Source: Serinus canaria
Taxonomy: Eukaryota > Chordata > Aves > Passeriformes > Fringillidae
NCBI RefSeq assembly: GCF_022539315.1
Contig: NC_066316.1
Coordinates: 63,345,994-63,409,993 of the forward strand
Length of the DNA stretch: 64,000 bases
Direction of reading: 5' to 3'
In this document: piece by piece, positions 24,202 to 37,510 of the stretch
Numbering within the stretch: position 1 is the first letter of the stretch
How the letters are laid out: each line of letters begins with the position of its first letter
The notes under the pieces: generated by a model
What the model saw: the letters and a program-made list of their open reading frames with translations, nothing else
Told to the model about the DNA's origin: nothing
Database searches by the model: none
Made by a program: the position numbers and the translations under genes

Positions 24202-27200
24202 GTAAAAATATTTTTTGCTATTTTTAGTCTTTTGAAGAAGTTGGTATGTCTTAAACTGTACTCTTCCTGGGAAATGTCTACACTTTATATTGCTTTGTAA
24301 ATGTGTGTGTATTTATACATATGTAGATATTCCTGTCACTAATCAACTCTCAGATGATGCTAATTTAAAGAATAAAATTAATGTTGCCATTTTCTTGGTT
24401 TGCTTTTTTCCCCATCCACTCTTGCTAATATATTTTTCCTGTAGTAGTAATTCATGAGCTGAATTTTTGAGAGAGGAATTTACAAAGCTCTGATGCATGT
24501 GCACACATAATGTACTAAATGCACGTGTGACAAGGAGCCAGAAGAAGTAGTCACTGGAGACTCTCAGTATATTTGACACCTGCTAGACAGCATAGTCATG
24601 TTTTCCAAAATACAGTACTTTTTCAGAGGGCCATTTGGCTTCCATATTTGCTAGTTCTCTCTGGCCTATATTACTGAACATGTCCATCTTATCTATCTAT
24701 TCCAATCATTGTTTTCATATATGTTTTAAGTAAAACAGAAAAATGTATCCCCATCACACTTCTGTTAAATCAGATTTGACAGTGCGACCTCACATGCAAT
24801 GTAAATTTCTAGATCCTATGCTCCTCTTTCTTTTCCATGCTGTTATAACTTGATTATTTTTTTACTACATGGGAGATTTTTAGTACACGTTTTATGACAA
24901 GCCAAGACAATATCAGGCTGAAATAACCTGAGGATATTTTAATAAGGAACAGCTCTGTGACCTGACTTCTGAGAAAGCTGGTTCCCTATCAGTTTTTTCA
25001 TAAGTGGCGCTATTTACATTCTCTTAAATTTACCTAGGTATTAGTATTCCTTTGTCAGTGGTAGGAGTTAGGTAAAAGTAAATAAATGAAGTCAAACTAG
25101 GGTTTATCTAAAATTTCACTGTAATTTTAAAATCTTAATGCTTGCATGTGTTCTGAAGATACTTTTAAAGGTATTTTAGTTCAGTTTTAGTTTTTGTTAC
25201 CAATGTATCGAATTACACTGTTGCTTATACTCTTGTGAATTTTGAATAATAGGTTGCTGGGTGACAAGCATGAGAGTAAAATAATTTGGTTTGAGTAAAC
25301 ATGTCAAAGTTGAAAGACATGTAGTTCTGAAAGAAAAAAAAAATATTTATAGAAGATGTATACAATAAAGCTCAAACAAAAAAAAAAATCCTTTCTGTCA
25401 TTTTTTCTGAGAACCTAATAGAATACCCAGGGTGAGGGAGTAAGGTCTGTGAGTGGTTGAAGCAATGCCTATGTAGCTTTTCCTTTTATAGTAGTGAAAC
25501 CTTCACATCCATTCTCTTTCTTGTATGTTAGAAAATTAGTGATGCTAAAAATACTTATTTTCATGAGAACACTTTTAATTTACATGTAATGGAAAATCAA
25601 GTGATCTTTAAATTCAGAACACTATCTGATGCTGCAATATTTCTGGAGATATTCTTGTTTTGTTTGTGACCCATGGCAGTATAGACTGGTTTTCATGGAA
25701 AGTCAGAGAGGTCATATAGTCATTTATAAGTGAGGCCATTAAGAAACTCTCTCCTTAACCTCTCCATGCAGATTTCAAGCTCTGTTATTAGTAATGTGTG
25801 CCTTTGGACTGTCCACTGCTGCTCTCAGCCTTTTGAGCAGTGGACAGTGTTTCTGCCTCATGCTTATTTTGACACAGTAATTTTACCAGATTTGGAGGCC
25901 TTCCCCTAAGTTCCCACTTTGATGTAGAAAAGACAAAATGCAACATCCTCAGAAAGCTAACAAAAAGGAAAATTGAATCAAGTACAAAATTTCTGTGCAG
26001 TAGTAGAGAAAAGGATTTTTATCTACACATAAGTAGCATGTTTTCCGTTACATTTAGAGGTATTTTTAACCCCCAAGTGTGATTCCTTTGTAAGTCCTAC
26101 CAGATCAGTCTGAATTGATTCTGCTTGTGAAGAAGTAGCATTGTCATTGCTGAAATGCATAATTGTTACAAAACATGTCTAAGGTAGAAGAATAATGCAG
26201 AAGATGAAGACTAGAACCTCAGACAAAAAGTAACGGTGTGAATAGTTATGAAGTGTTGCCCTTATAAAACAAAGGGATGACAGTTTCATGAAAGCTTTCA
26301 TGCAGTGGAGAGTTGTGTGCAATTTCACAAATGAAAATAAAAATAAACATATGTTGCATCTTTCTTGAGACATATTTGTATTACTTTCACTAAGAACAAG
26401 AATGGACAGGTAGGGGAAAAGAAAAATACTGACATACCTGATGGAATCTGAGGTAGGCAATCTAGTGAGGAAGTATCTATCATGATACAATTTTGTGTTC
26501 TTTGTTGTTGTGTTTTGGGTTTTTTAATCCAAGTTAACGTGAAGTAGTCACGCATGTACTTTTGATAAAATGAAAATAAAATTATGCATCTCTTGTAACT
26601 ATGTGATTACTTTTTTGTGTGTTTCTCTTTGCTTTGCCCTTTGTGCAAATCAGAGAACTAGCCAAAAAGAAAAGTTGATTTATTCTGAGCAGTACTCTTT
26701 AGCAATTTCTATAGGTAATATGAAGCTGGAGGACCCAGGGAGAGTCTTTAGTTTGAGATCTCTCTCTCTGATTATTCTATTCTGTTAACAAGTGTCTGTA
26801 GGTATCTGATCATTAGATTGCAAAGTGGTAAATCCTTGAATTTGATATGTTTGTGTAATCACAGAGAGCTGTTTTGTCAGTTTGATTGAGATCTGTGTAT
26901 TGTCATGACGCATAGAATTTCACAGGCCATAGGTGTTCTCATATGCTCTAATTTATAAACTGTGTTTTCTGTGTATTTTCTAGTTTTGTATGTATAATGC
27001 ATAAATAATATTGCCAGACAGTTTATACTCTAAGACACGTTAAGAGTGCTATAAGGAATGTTTCTTTTGGAATTTGAAACTTCTTGATACTCGTTGGTTT
27101 TTGTCTACAAAATCTTTACCTTTTTATCTGAGTGGATTTTTACATTTAGAAGAAGCACAAAGTGAAAATGTGCATTTTTGTAAACTAACTCTTGGTTTTG

Positions 27201-30200
27201 TTTCCTCTATTTGGTGTTAGTTCTTCCTACAATATGCAGATACTGACCATATTGAAGAAAATCAAACTGTAATAAGTTATTTTACACTCCTGAAGTTTAT
27301 TTCTATGTAAGTCATAAACTCTTACCTCAAAGTAACAGATCTACTGGGAGAGAAGATAGTGGTTGTTGATGTAATGTTGAAAATGTTTCACAGTGAATTC
27401 AGAGATATAGCATTTTAATTTTGCATATTTCTTACAGCTATGAGTTTGTGAAATACCTTAGACAATACATAAAAAATACTGTGGGACCTGTGATTGAAGA
27501 AGAAACAGAAAAATGTACCTCTGCTCAAAGTCAGGGTGAAATATCTGGCTATGACACTCTTGTCCAACATCTCACTAAGAAGGCCCGTGAATCAAAAGAG
27601 TGAGTATATACCTATAATTCACATCTCTGTTTCTTCTTTGTCTTAGTCTAGCTTTTGCTTTTCCATAATATGTTTTGAAAAAATAAGATCTGAACCAATA
27701 ACAATTCTGAACCTTTAACCAACATCAGTGCTAAGAAATTCACATGTTGCCACCATACATTGCAATTTGTCATGCTTTGTCTCATCCTGGACTTAAGGTT
27801 GAGAACAATTGCATAAAAAAAGAGAGGTAGCAAATATGTGAAATTTTTGAGGTAGTTAGGATTTTTGCATCAGTGGTCATTTTTATGTGTTGCAAAATAA
27901 GAAAATAGGAAAATAGATGTTAGGATGACCATTTCTTAGTTTATGCTGTTTCTATAATTTTGTTTCAAGGATCAGGACCTTAGAGTTTTGCGCATATTAA
28001 AATTGGTAGAAGAAACTCTAATGAACTAAAAATGTATCTTATATATTTAATTTGATATGTTGGAAGATATTAAATCACAGTATGATAATCTGTATCTTTG
28101 ATAACTGTAAAATAAATAATTATGGCATTAAAGTAAAAAATAATTTGAAATAAAACATCAATGTTTCACAATAGGATGCTTTTCTTAAGTTTTTTTTTTT
28201 TTTGTATTTTGAATTGCTTCCCTGTGGATATTATTTTGCAATTTATGGAAATTAGAAAAAAACAGGTTTTGTTGAAAAAAAATTTTTTTGTGTGTATGAC
28301 CTGTACTCAAGATCTTGAATCAGGATGATGTGTTCACTTTTACTGGTTCTGTTCAAGGTTTATAGCAAAAGAAAAACTGGATGTTAAATGATGAGAAACA
28401 AACAGTAACAAGGATAAGAACTGGCCTGTTTTCTCAGGCACAGATCCTCCTTTTTGGTGGACTCGTGTTGTCCTTTCTTAAAAACATCTCAAAATAGAAT
28501 TATAATAGTGGTATTTCATTGAGTGGTTCTGGAAGGGAAAAAGAGTAGTTTTGTTGTGATTTTAAAACATCATTAACTGAAACATGTAAGGTACATATAT
28601 GTTTCCTTGCTCCAAATGGCTTGGATTTGCTATTCATTAATTTCTGTAAATTCAGGGAGTTCAGGTCCAATTAGCATTAATTCATATTCAGTTGTTCTTG
28701 ATGTAGCAATTTCTTTTTCTTTTTTTTTTTTACAAAGTTATTTTTATGTTCTTATATATTAAAATCATCTTTACTTTGAAGATACAGAGAAATGATACAT
28801 GCCTTGAAGAATGTCATGATGGTTGTGGTAGAATCTTTGATTAACAAGTTTGAAGAAGATCGGATGCATGATAAGGAGCTGGCTAGTAAAGCAAAGAAAG
28901 AACGTCAGAGTGGCTATTACACAGACAACTGTTCTGACAGTGACTCCTCCTTCAACCAAGTACAATGGCTTTTCTCTCTGTGTTATGAAATAAGCATGAT
29001 ACTGCAAAATTGTTAAGTTTCTGTCAGTGGAATGGCCCTAGAGAAAGATTAATTTTTCCCATCTTTGTTATATCTTAAACCCAAATTATTTGCTTTTCTT
29101 TCAGTTTTAAGTACTAAGCTTATACTAGCTATTTAGGCATCATGTGCTAAATGAGATAAATATGATGCCCATGTGGTTCCAAAGCACCTATCCAAGTATG
29201 GTATCGAAAGATGAAGATAAAATCATTACATCATCTAACTTTTGTGATTTTACTTTAGAAGCCAAATAACGTGCAGTTCATTTCCAGTCTACTGTACTAG
29301 GCTACATTTCTTGCTGAATAAATTATTATAAGGGATTTTTTGAAGATACGGAAAACCTTGAAGTAAAGAAAATAAAATATGTGATAGTGATTTCACTATT
29401 GTAAGTTTAACTTTGGGCAAACAGCAGAAAACATTTGGAATGTTGACTTTACATTAAAATTAGTATAAATGTTGAAGCCCTAATTATTAAAAGTAAATTA
29501 GGTATCAGAAAGACTGATTATTTTAATCTTTCGCTGTTCAGTTTAACAAAATATACTAATGATCATTTTATAATGTGTATTACAGAGTTATGCGTTCATG
29601 AGTCAAGAACAATTGCAGCTGCTCGCAGAAAAGCTTGACCCTAGTCAGCCCAAGGAAGTAAGTTTAAAAACAGAAATGAAATGTTGATGCAAATGAATGT
29701 TTTTTGCATATTGTAGAGTAGCCTGCATGTACATACAAGTTCCTATGAACCTGAGTGGAAACGTCCTTTGTTGGTTCATTTATTTTACCTTCGGTGCAGA
29801 ATCTTCTCTGCAGTGCAATAATTCATTGTTTTATTACCATCTGGTTCAAAAACTAGTGTTGCAGCAAGCATCTATATTTTTTTAGAAATTATGTGCTAAA
29901 GATTGGCATTTTTAGTTAAAAAAAAAGTTGTTCCATGATTAATAAAGTTACTGAACATTATTTGTCCTGTATATATGTTCCTTGCCCTTCTTGGTAACTC
30001 CTGTGTTCCCCTTTGAGTTACCCCTGTCCAAAGAGAGAGGTGCCTGCTGATTTGCCAGCAACTTGCTGCCAAATGGAAAATATAAATCCAAGTTAGGTTT
30101 GCTGTCATGTCAGTGGCAGTACTAATTTGTGTCTCTAACCAGCAACCAGGACTGGCTGCTGGTATTTTTGAAGCTTGGAAAAATACCAGTTTGAGTGTGC

Positions 30201-33200
30201 TGCCTTGAAAAGACTTGTTGGGGCTTGTCTGGCAGCTGAAACAGGCATGGTAGGTGAGAGGTGGTACAAACAAATTTTTTTTATTAGAACACCAGGTAAA
30301 AAGTCTGATCCTATTAAATGTTATTAAAATGTCTTACAGTTTGTTTCAGTAAGATGAAATAAGTTTCTAGAGATAACAGTTGTCTATGAATTGAAAAAAA
30401 AAATTACTTGAAATTACTTGGAATGCTGATGAAAATTCAGCAGTATAACACAATGTCTAACAACTGTGTCTGCTTCTCCTAGCTGAGAGCTTTAGGGAGC
30501 TATTGTCCCCAGTTTCAAAATATTTGATTACAGCCAGAAAATAGAACATAAACCTTGTATCCAGTATTGAAAATCCATTTAAAATGGTTTTATTACTTCT
30601 TCGAATGCACACATTTTCCCCACTCAGTGATGTAGTGTTTTGTCTAAATAGCCATAAAAATATAGGAGAAGATAAGTATTTGTTATTCCTTATCTGTTCT
30701 ACAGCCAGGTTCTGTTCCTTCCTGTCCTCCCTCGTTTCCTCCCTACCTCCCTCTGACTTGTAAATTACTTATTTCTGAGGCTGCTGTGAATGGATGTTTG
30801 GTGTTTATCTTTTTGACTGCTCCAGGTTCGCCAAGAAGCTTTGCAGACGCTGTGCTTGGCCCCTGCCTCTGATATCCTGAGCTCTGAGAGTTGGCCAAGT
30901 CTGAGTAAGCATCTGACAATCTCTCTGGCAGATCCTGATGCAACATTCAGTGTAAGGAAATGTTTTGTATCTAATTACCAGATTTGAATCCAAAGAAAGG
31001 ACTACCAAAGTGGTGTAAGAAGTTACACCTCTTAAGTATTATAAGTAGTCCAGCAGGATTCAAGATGTTTTATTATTTGTGTGTGAATCACATAAACTAT
31101 TTATTAAGTAACAGAAATACAGGATTCCAGTACATTTTGGTTTAAAGGACTGCAACAGGCTTTCAGTAGGATTTTGAGACACCAAAGTAGTCATTTACAT
31201 TTCTTTTAAAAGCAGTGAAGACATTTTAATTTCTTTTAGCAGAAAGACACGTAAAAAGAATGGACAAAATTGCTCTGTAAAATAGGCCATGTTAATATTT
31301 TTTGTTCAAGTCAGGTTTATGCCCCATGGTGATGAGAAAATGATACATAGTAATATGACACAGGCAGTGATGAGGAAAAGAAATGACAGCTGCTTAAATG
31401 GCTTTTAGATTATTTATTATGTCAATTAAACTTCTTTGCTTCTTCAAATTTTAAACTGATTACCAAATAAATAGGAAAATTGCCCCAGCTGCTGTCCTAT
31501 ATTTCTCTTTCACCTGAGTTCTACAATTTATTTTAAAACTGTGATAATTACAAGTTTCAGATTCTGAATTGAAAAGTTATGTTCCTTGGTCTACTTTATA
31601 ACTCAACGAGGCTTTACATTGGTGCTGTAGCTCAAGAATTTGAGCTACAGCACCAATGTAAAGCTCAAGAATTTGAGCTACAGCACCAATTTGAATAAAA
31701 TTTCCTTTGAACTGGAGATTTCTGTAATCAGAAACTATATTTTTATAAAACATGCTTAACATCTGCACAGATGTCTAGATGAATAATATATAACATTAAG
31801 AATAAATGATATATTGATTATTTTGCGATTATGATACACAGTTAATGATTATTTAATACATTGCTTGCTTTTTTCACCCTTAGGAGAAAATTCTTAGGTT
31901 CTATGCAAAAACCTTTTCTTCTTCTCCATTTAATATGACAAAAGAAGTCTATACAAGTTTAGGTATGTGCATTTATTTACATTTCAAACTTCATGAGTTA
32001 TGTACTTTTTGACAGGTTTAATTTTATAATGAAGTTTGTATGAGACAGTCTGTTTTGTCACTGTTGTCATGGAGCTGAAGTGATTTTTTGGTGTTTGGTT
32101 TGTCTTTTTTATAGCACAACACTTGGAGTTATACTTTCTTTCTGAAGAATATTCTCTTCATATTTCAGCTGGTCTGGATGTATCTAACTCAGATGTAAAT
32201 CGTTTACTTAAAAAGGTAAAAATGAACTTTCTGTCCTTTTTCGATCAGTACTGAAACATTATGCATTAATTATTTTTTAATTTTAATAATTATATTTTCA
32301 GGTTCGCCTTTTAAATGAATACCAAAAAGAAGCACCATCTTCCTGGATTCGACATCCAGAAAAGTATGTCACCTTCAAAAGCCTGTAACTGGTTCTTAAT
32401 TTAATAGTTATTTACATAAAATAAGGTGCATGTAATTTTAGCTAAGGCTTGATTATAGGATACACAGTGGCTGGTCAGTGACAACACAGGAAATAAAAGT
32501 AGAGGGTGAGAAAAGTAAAATGGGGAAGTTGCATAGTAGTAATCATATTGAACTGCTTACTTAGCTTTTGGAGTGTTCTAAGTACTTTTGAACAAAAAAT
32601 AATTTGGATGTAAGTGTAGCAAGTGTAATATACTCAGAAGATGTAATAACTTAGGAGAATATAGATGCATTTTAGTTTTGTTAGTGGTATTACAAAGAAT
32701 TAATGCACATACAAGAGAGAGTTAAAGATAATTCTGTTGGTATTTATGATTTATCTGAACAAGGTTTTATGAGAAGATTGTTCTAGACTATTGCCAGTGG
32801 AAGGACTTCAGTGATTTTTTTGTTTCCTGTCCATTTTTTCCTATTTGTGTCATGAGGTATATGGAAGAAGTAGTGGAGAGTACCTTGTCACTTTTGTCAT
32901 TAAAGCACAAGCCTAATCATCCTGCCTCTCCAGACTTCTTGAGTCCAGTGCACTTCTTGGCTTTGCTAGATATTAAAGCAGTGTGGTTTAAGAAGTGGAC
33001 GGTAAGCAAATAATCTGCAACCCAACAACACATAACTTGTTCAGGTCAGACATTTATTTTGAAAAGTTATGGTTTTGACATCATGGCCCTATTGTGTCCT
33101 ATAACAGCATTAAGGAAGTGTAGGAAGTGTAGTTTTTTAGACTTTTATGGCCACTGCTTTTCAATATTACTCTCTACCTCAATTTCTATTCAGTTACTTC

Positions 33201-36200
33201 TTTTCATGAAATTTAGGATTTAAAATGAAATTTTAGGATGTTTTCATGAAATTTAGTATTTTCTGTGCTTTGTGTCTTCACTCCCTTAGGAAGAATTGAC
33301 TGCCACCAAAAGATGAAAGTATTTTTTTGGAATAAGTGATGAGCATGAAAGAACATGTATATATTACACACCACACACAACTTGCTAACTTCAGTGGACA
33401 TTAGAACTTTTTCCAGCCCACCATATGTAAACTTACAAGTTAGGATTTACTTGGCAATTTTAAAATGCATTGTTTAGCATCTCAGTGTACATATTAGTTT
33501 TCTCTTTTAACTATGTGTTCTGCTACACTTTTTTCTAATGATGTGGGGGTTTTTTTGATCATAAATGTACTGCAGACAAAAGTCTCAGTTGAGGATAATA
33601 CTGGCTTTCTCGAGCTGGAGTTCAATTCATTGAATATGTACGGTATATGGGATCTCTACTAGAACAGAATCAGAGATAATTTCTACTTTTTAGTTAAAAA
33701 CCAGAATGTTTCTTTATAGTTGACATTACATCTTCTTTGTCATTCAAGCATGCATATTACAGCAGAAGAGTGGTATTTAGGCTTCTGGAAAGGAAATATA
33801 AATCCTTGGTAAGTACTTCTATTAATATACTTTATTGATTATATATACAATAATAGTCTGTAAATAAAATTTATTGATAGAACACAGGGTAATGGCTTGA
33901 ACCTGAAAGAGAGTAGATTTAGATTAGATATTAGGAGGAACTTCTTTTTCTGCCAGGGTGGTGAGATATTGAAAAAGATTGCCCAGAGAAGTTGTGGATG
34001 CCCCTCCCCTGGAAATGTTCAAGGCCAGGTTGGGTGGGGGTGCAAGGTGTCCCTGCCTGTGACATTGTTTGGAACTAAGTAATCTTTAAGGTCTCTTTTA
34101 GCCCAGGCCATTTTACGATTCTATGAATTACCAAGAAAAGTTTACTTGCAACTTAGTATTTTTTTTGCACATAGCGGTTTGGACAACTTTTTTCCTTTTT
34201 TTTTTTTTTTTGGTAGCTATTCCATGTTCTTCAGCTAGATAAGCCTTTTGGATTTTTCAATATTTTTTTCCGTTTTTCTTTGCTTAAATGAATCATTGAT
34301 AAGTGCAAAGAAGCATATATGGCCAGCTCTGTGTAAGGGGAATTTGGATATTTTATTGCAGGTGTTTACTTAGGATTATAATTTATCAATTTGTTATGTT
34401 TCATTCATATTTAGAATTATTTCCAAAAAAGCATAAAAATGACAAATGATGCATGATAAATACTGTAAATACACTGTGCTAAATTTGGATTTTTGTTGAA
34501 AAGAGGCTAAAAAACTGACACTGTATTCTCTGAAGCATAAAGGATTCAAAGTCAGCAAGATAAATCAAACTGGGAAAATATATTTATATTTTTATTATAA
34601 TAAAATTAATTATGTTTTTTATTTCCATTATAATATAGCTGTTAATCCTATCATATATTTAGTATGGGCAGATCTCTTTACTGGGGTAGAATTTTCATTG
34701 TTTTTAATAAAATCACTGTAGATGTGAGATCCATTCAGATAAACAGGACTTGGCTATGTTTATAAAATCTTGTCATACAAATGAAATCAAATATAAAATA
34801 TATGGGACCAATAAAACCTTAAGATGGAGAAAAGGACACAGACAACTATAAGAGAACTTTATCTTTTCTATCTGTCTGCATAGAACAGGACATAGAATAA
34901 AACATGATCCATGCAACAAGGAGTTTATAATGGAAAGCCCATAAGCAGGGTAGTCTAATCTAATTTGTAAGCATCCAATTAAGGTTAAGTTTTTTTCATT
35001 GTGTATGTCTGCGTATTTATACTTGTGAATAAATCTTGGCAGCTCCAAGCTGTAATAAATCTAATTATTCCTCTCAGATCATAAGAAAAAAGAAGAAATT
35101 AACTCTATCCCACCTGATACCAGGGCAATGTGCGTTGTGTTTCCTTGCTACAACAATGCTTATAACTTTTAAACTTTGATATACCTTGATTAGATTATAG
35201 TGCTATGACAGTGATACACCACCAAGAACCGTAATAGCACTGACAGCACCCAGCAACCAAACCTGCAGTTTAGTGAGTGTATTGAAGACAAAGTTTTTCA
35301 CATGTGGAAATTAAAATCTTCCACAGTAATGACAATAGGGCATTCACAGATTGCTGTTGACTTCTCAAAACACTTCCATATTCTGTCTACTCTTTTTCGT
35401 AGACTGTCTTTATGTGTATAGAACTGGTTGTGTGATAATGTAGTAATAATGGTGATATGTTTTAATAGCCCTATAAAATTTTGCCTACTCTTCGCTAATA
35501 CATCCAAAGCACTGAAAAATGAAGTCATTGAAGTGAAAGGATATTTAAGTTTTTATTTTAAAGGACTGTACTTGGATACAAGAGAGAATGAGTTTATTGT
35601 GAAATATCAGGTGCTTTATTATTTTGTGTTTTATTCCACAGATTAATGCAGCAGTCCAACAATGTCTTGATTATTTTGAATTTTGCAAGGCAGCAGTTAC
35701 TAAAAATCCCAAAGTCAGTGACATTTCCCAGCAGCATTGTAGTGAGTATCTTTGAATGTCCCACATTATATGTGCATACATCCACATTCTTTAGGCTTTT
35801 GAGCATGCTACCTCAAGAGGAAGACATTCTATCTATTCCATTCCCTAACTGTTGAATGATTGTCCTTTAAGAGAAAATTAATAGCAGTGGTTAATTTCTT
35901 AAGCTGTCTTTATATCCAAAATGATCTGCTTGTGTTGCAGGAAGCAGCTAGGTACTGTAAAGTAAACTACAAGAGTAAAGTTCTAATTTTTTTGCTTTAT
36001 TGTTATAGGTGATACACAGAATTTTTCTTACACTGGACCAGAATTGCAGTACATCTATTTTGTTCATTCACTGTGCCTCTTAGGAAGATTGTTGATCTAT
36101 AAGGAAGGCCAGAATCTATTTCCAGTACAGCTGAAAAATAAAAAAGGTAGGGGGAGAGTTGAGGAAAATGGAACCTGTTCAGAAAAACTGTGTCCATTCT

Positions 36201-37479
36201 TGATATATATTTATATATTTTCACTTTAATATTGTGGGTATTGAAGAACAATACTTTGTTCACCAAATCTGAGCCTGGAAACTTTCATAAAAGTGGTGTC
36301 TGTGTTTGTATATCTGTATTTGAGAATCTACATGCAGTTTTTTATTCTTTGATGGATGTGGTTGAATGGATTGCTTGTGTGTTTTAATACATTAATTTTG
36401 TGCTGAAGGGCAGTTGGATCAGTGCATCAGTGATTCAGTTTTTCTAGGTGTGAGTAATAGCTTCTGTCAAACCATTTGGTGTAATTGGTTGGAAGGGAGA
36501 CATGTCCAGGGGCCAAAATTTGTTTTAAGGTGTGAAAGAAAAATTTGTATTTCAAGCTAATTGCAAATTGAAAACAAGTTAATTAAGCTAAAATAAAAGT
36601 AGAAGAAAAGTTTCATAGCTGTGAACAGAGGCGTTAATGGAGACACAAGAAGTGAGATGGAAAAGCTCTTCAACAGACAGAGAAATCTACATGGTACAGG
36701 GCTGGCAAACAGAAATGTGTGAGGGCAACAGTAGCATTCCACTGTTTTAGCATCTCTATTAATTCAGTGTAGAATTCCAAACATTACTGGATACTTGTTC
36801 TGTGACTTGTATTTTGTCCCTCTGGTTAGAGGATCAAGACTTGATAGATCCAGTGTAGAACAGTTGTGAGTAAGAAACATCTACTAATAAACTGCTTTTG
36901 TCATTTATGCATTACCACTGTAACACCCATCCAGCAGAGATCCAGGGATGGTGCTTGCTTATTTCTTTCCCATCAAATTTAACAATCTTGCCATTTCTCT
37001 TCTTAATGGTGTCCTTCTCAGCTTCATAGATGGTAACTCTTTCCTCGCAAGTTGGCTGATTTATTAACAGACGTACATTAAACTTGGAGGAATTTTTCCC
37101 CATATTGCATTTAGCTACATTTGTTGCTTCTGTTCCAGACCTGAGAAAGAGTGATGTGAAACCTCTCTTTTCCAGTTGTTTCACTTAATCTGATAGTAAT
37201 GTAATGCTTTTTTTCTACAGCTAGTATTTTCAAATGTTGGCTGCCGCTTGTTACAGTGAAAGACATTTCAAAATTTAAATTGGCCAAATTGAGAGCAAGA
37301 TCAAGTCTTATAAGGTGATCATGAAATACCTTAGTAGAGTCCCAAGGACGCGTCTGTCCTTTGCTTTATAGTTTGTACATAATTGATTACCTCTCTACAG
37401 CAAGGCATTCTTTACATATATTTACAAAATCCATTTTTTATTTGGAAAATTAAACTTAAGTCTTTAATTTACAAAGTAC

Positions 37480-37510
<31 letters not shown>

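Noticed and set aside
29960..30270. Less AT-rich patch in intron 4-5 suspected to be a SINE or LTR
   Set aside because: I could not match it to any repeat family or find terminal structure or duplicated flanks, so it was only mentioned, not called.
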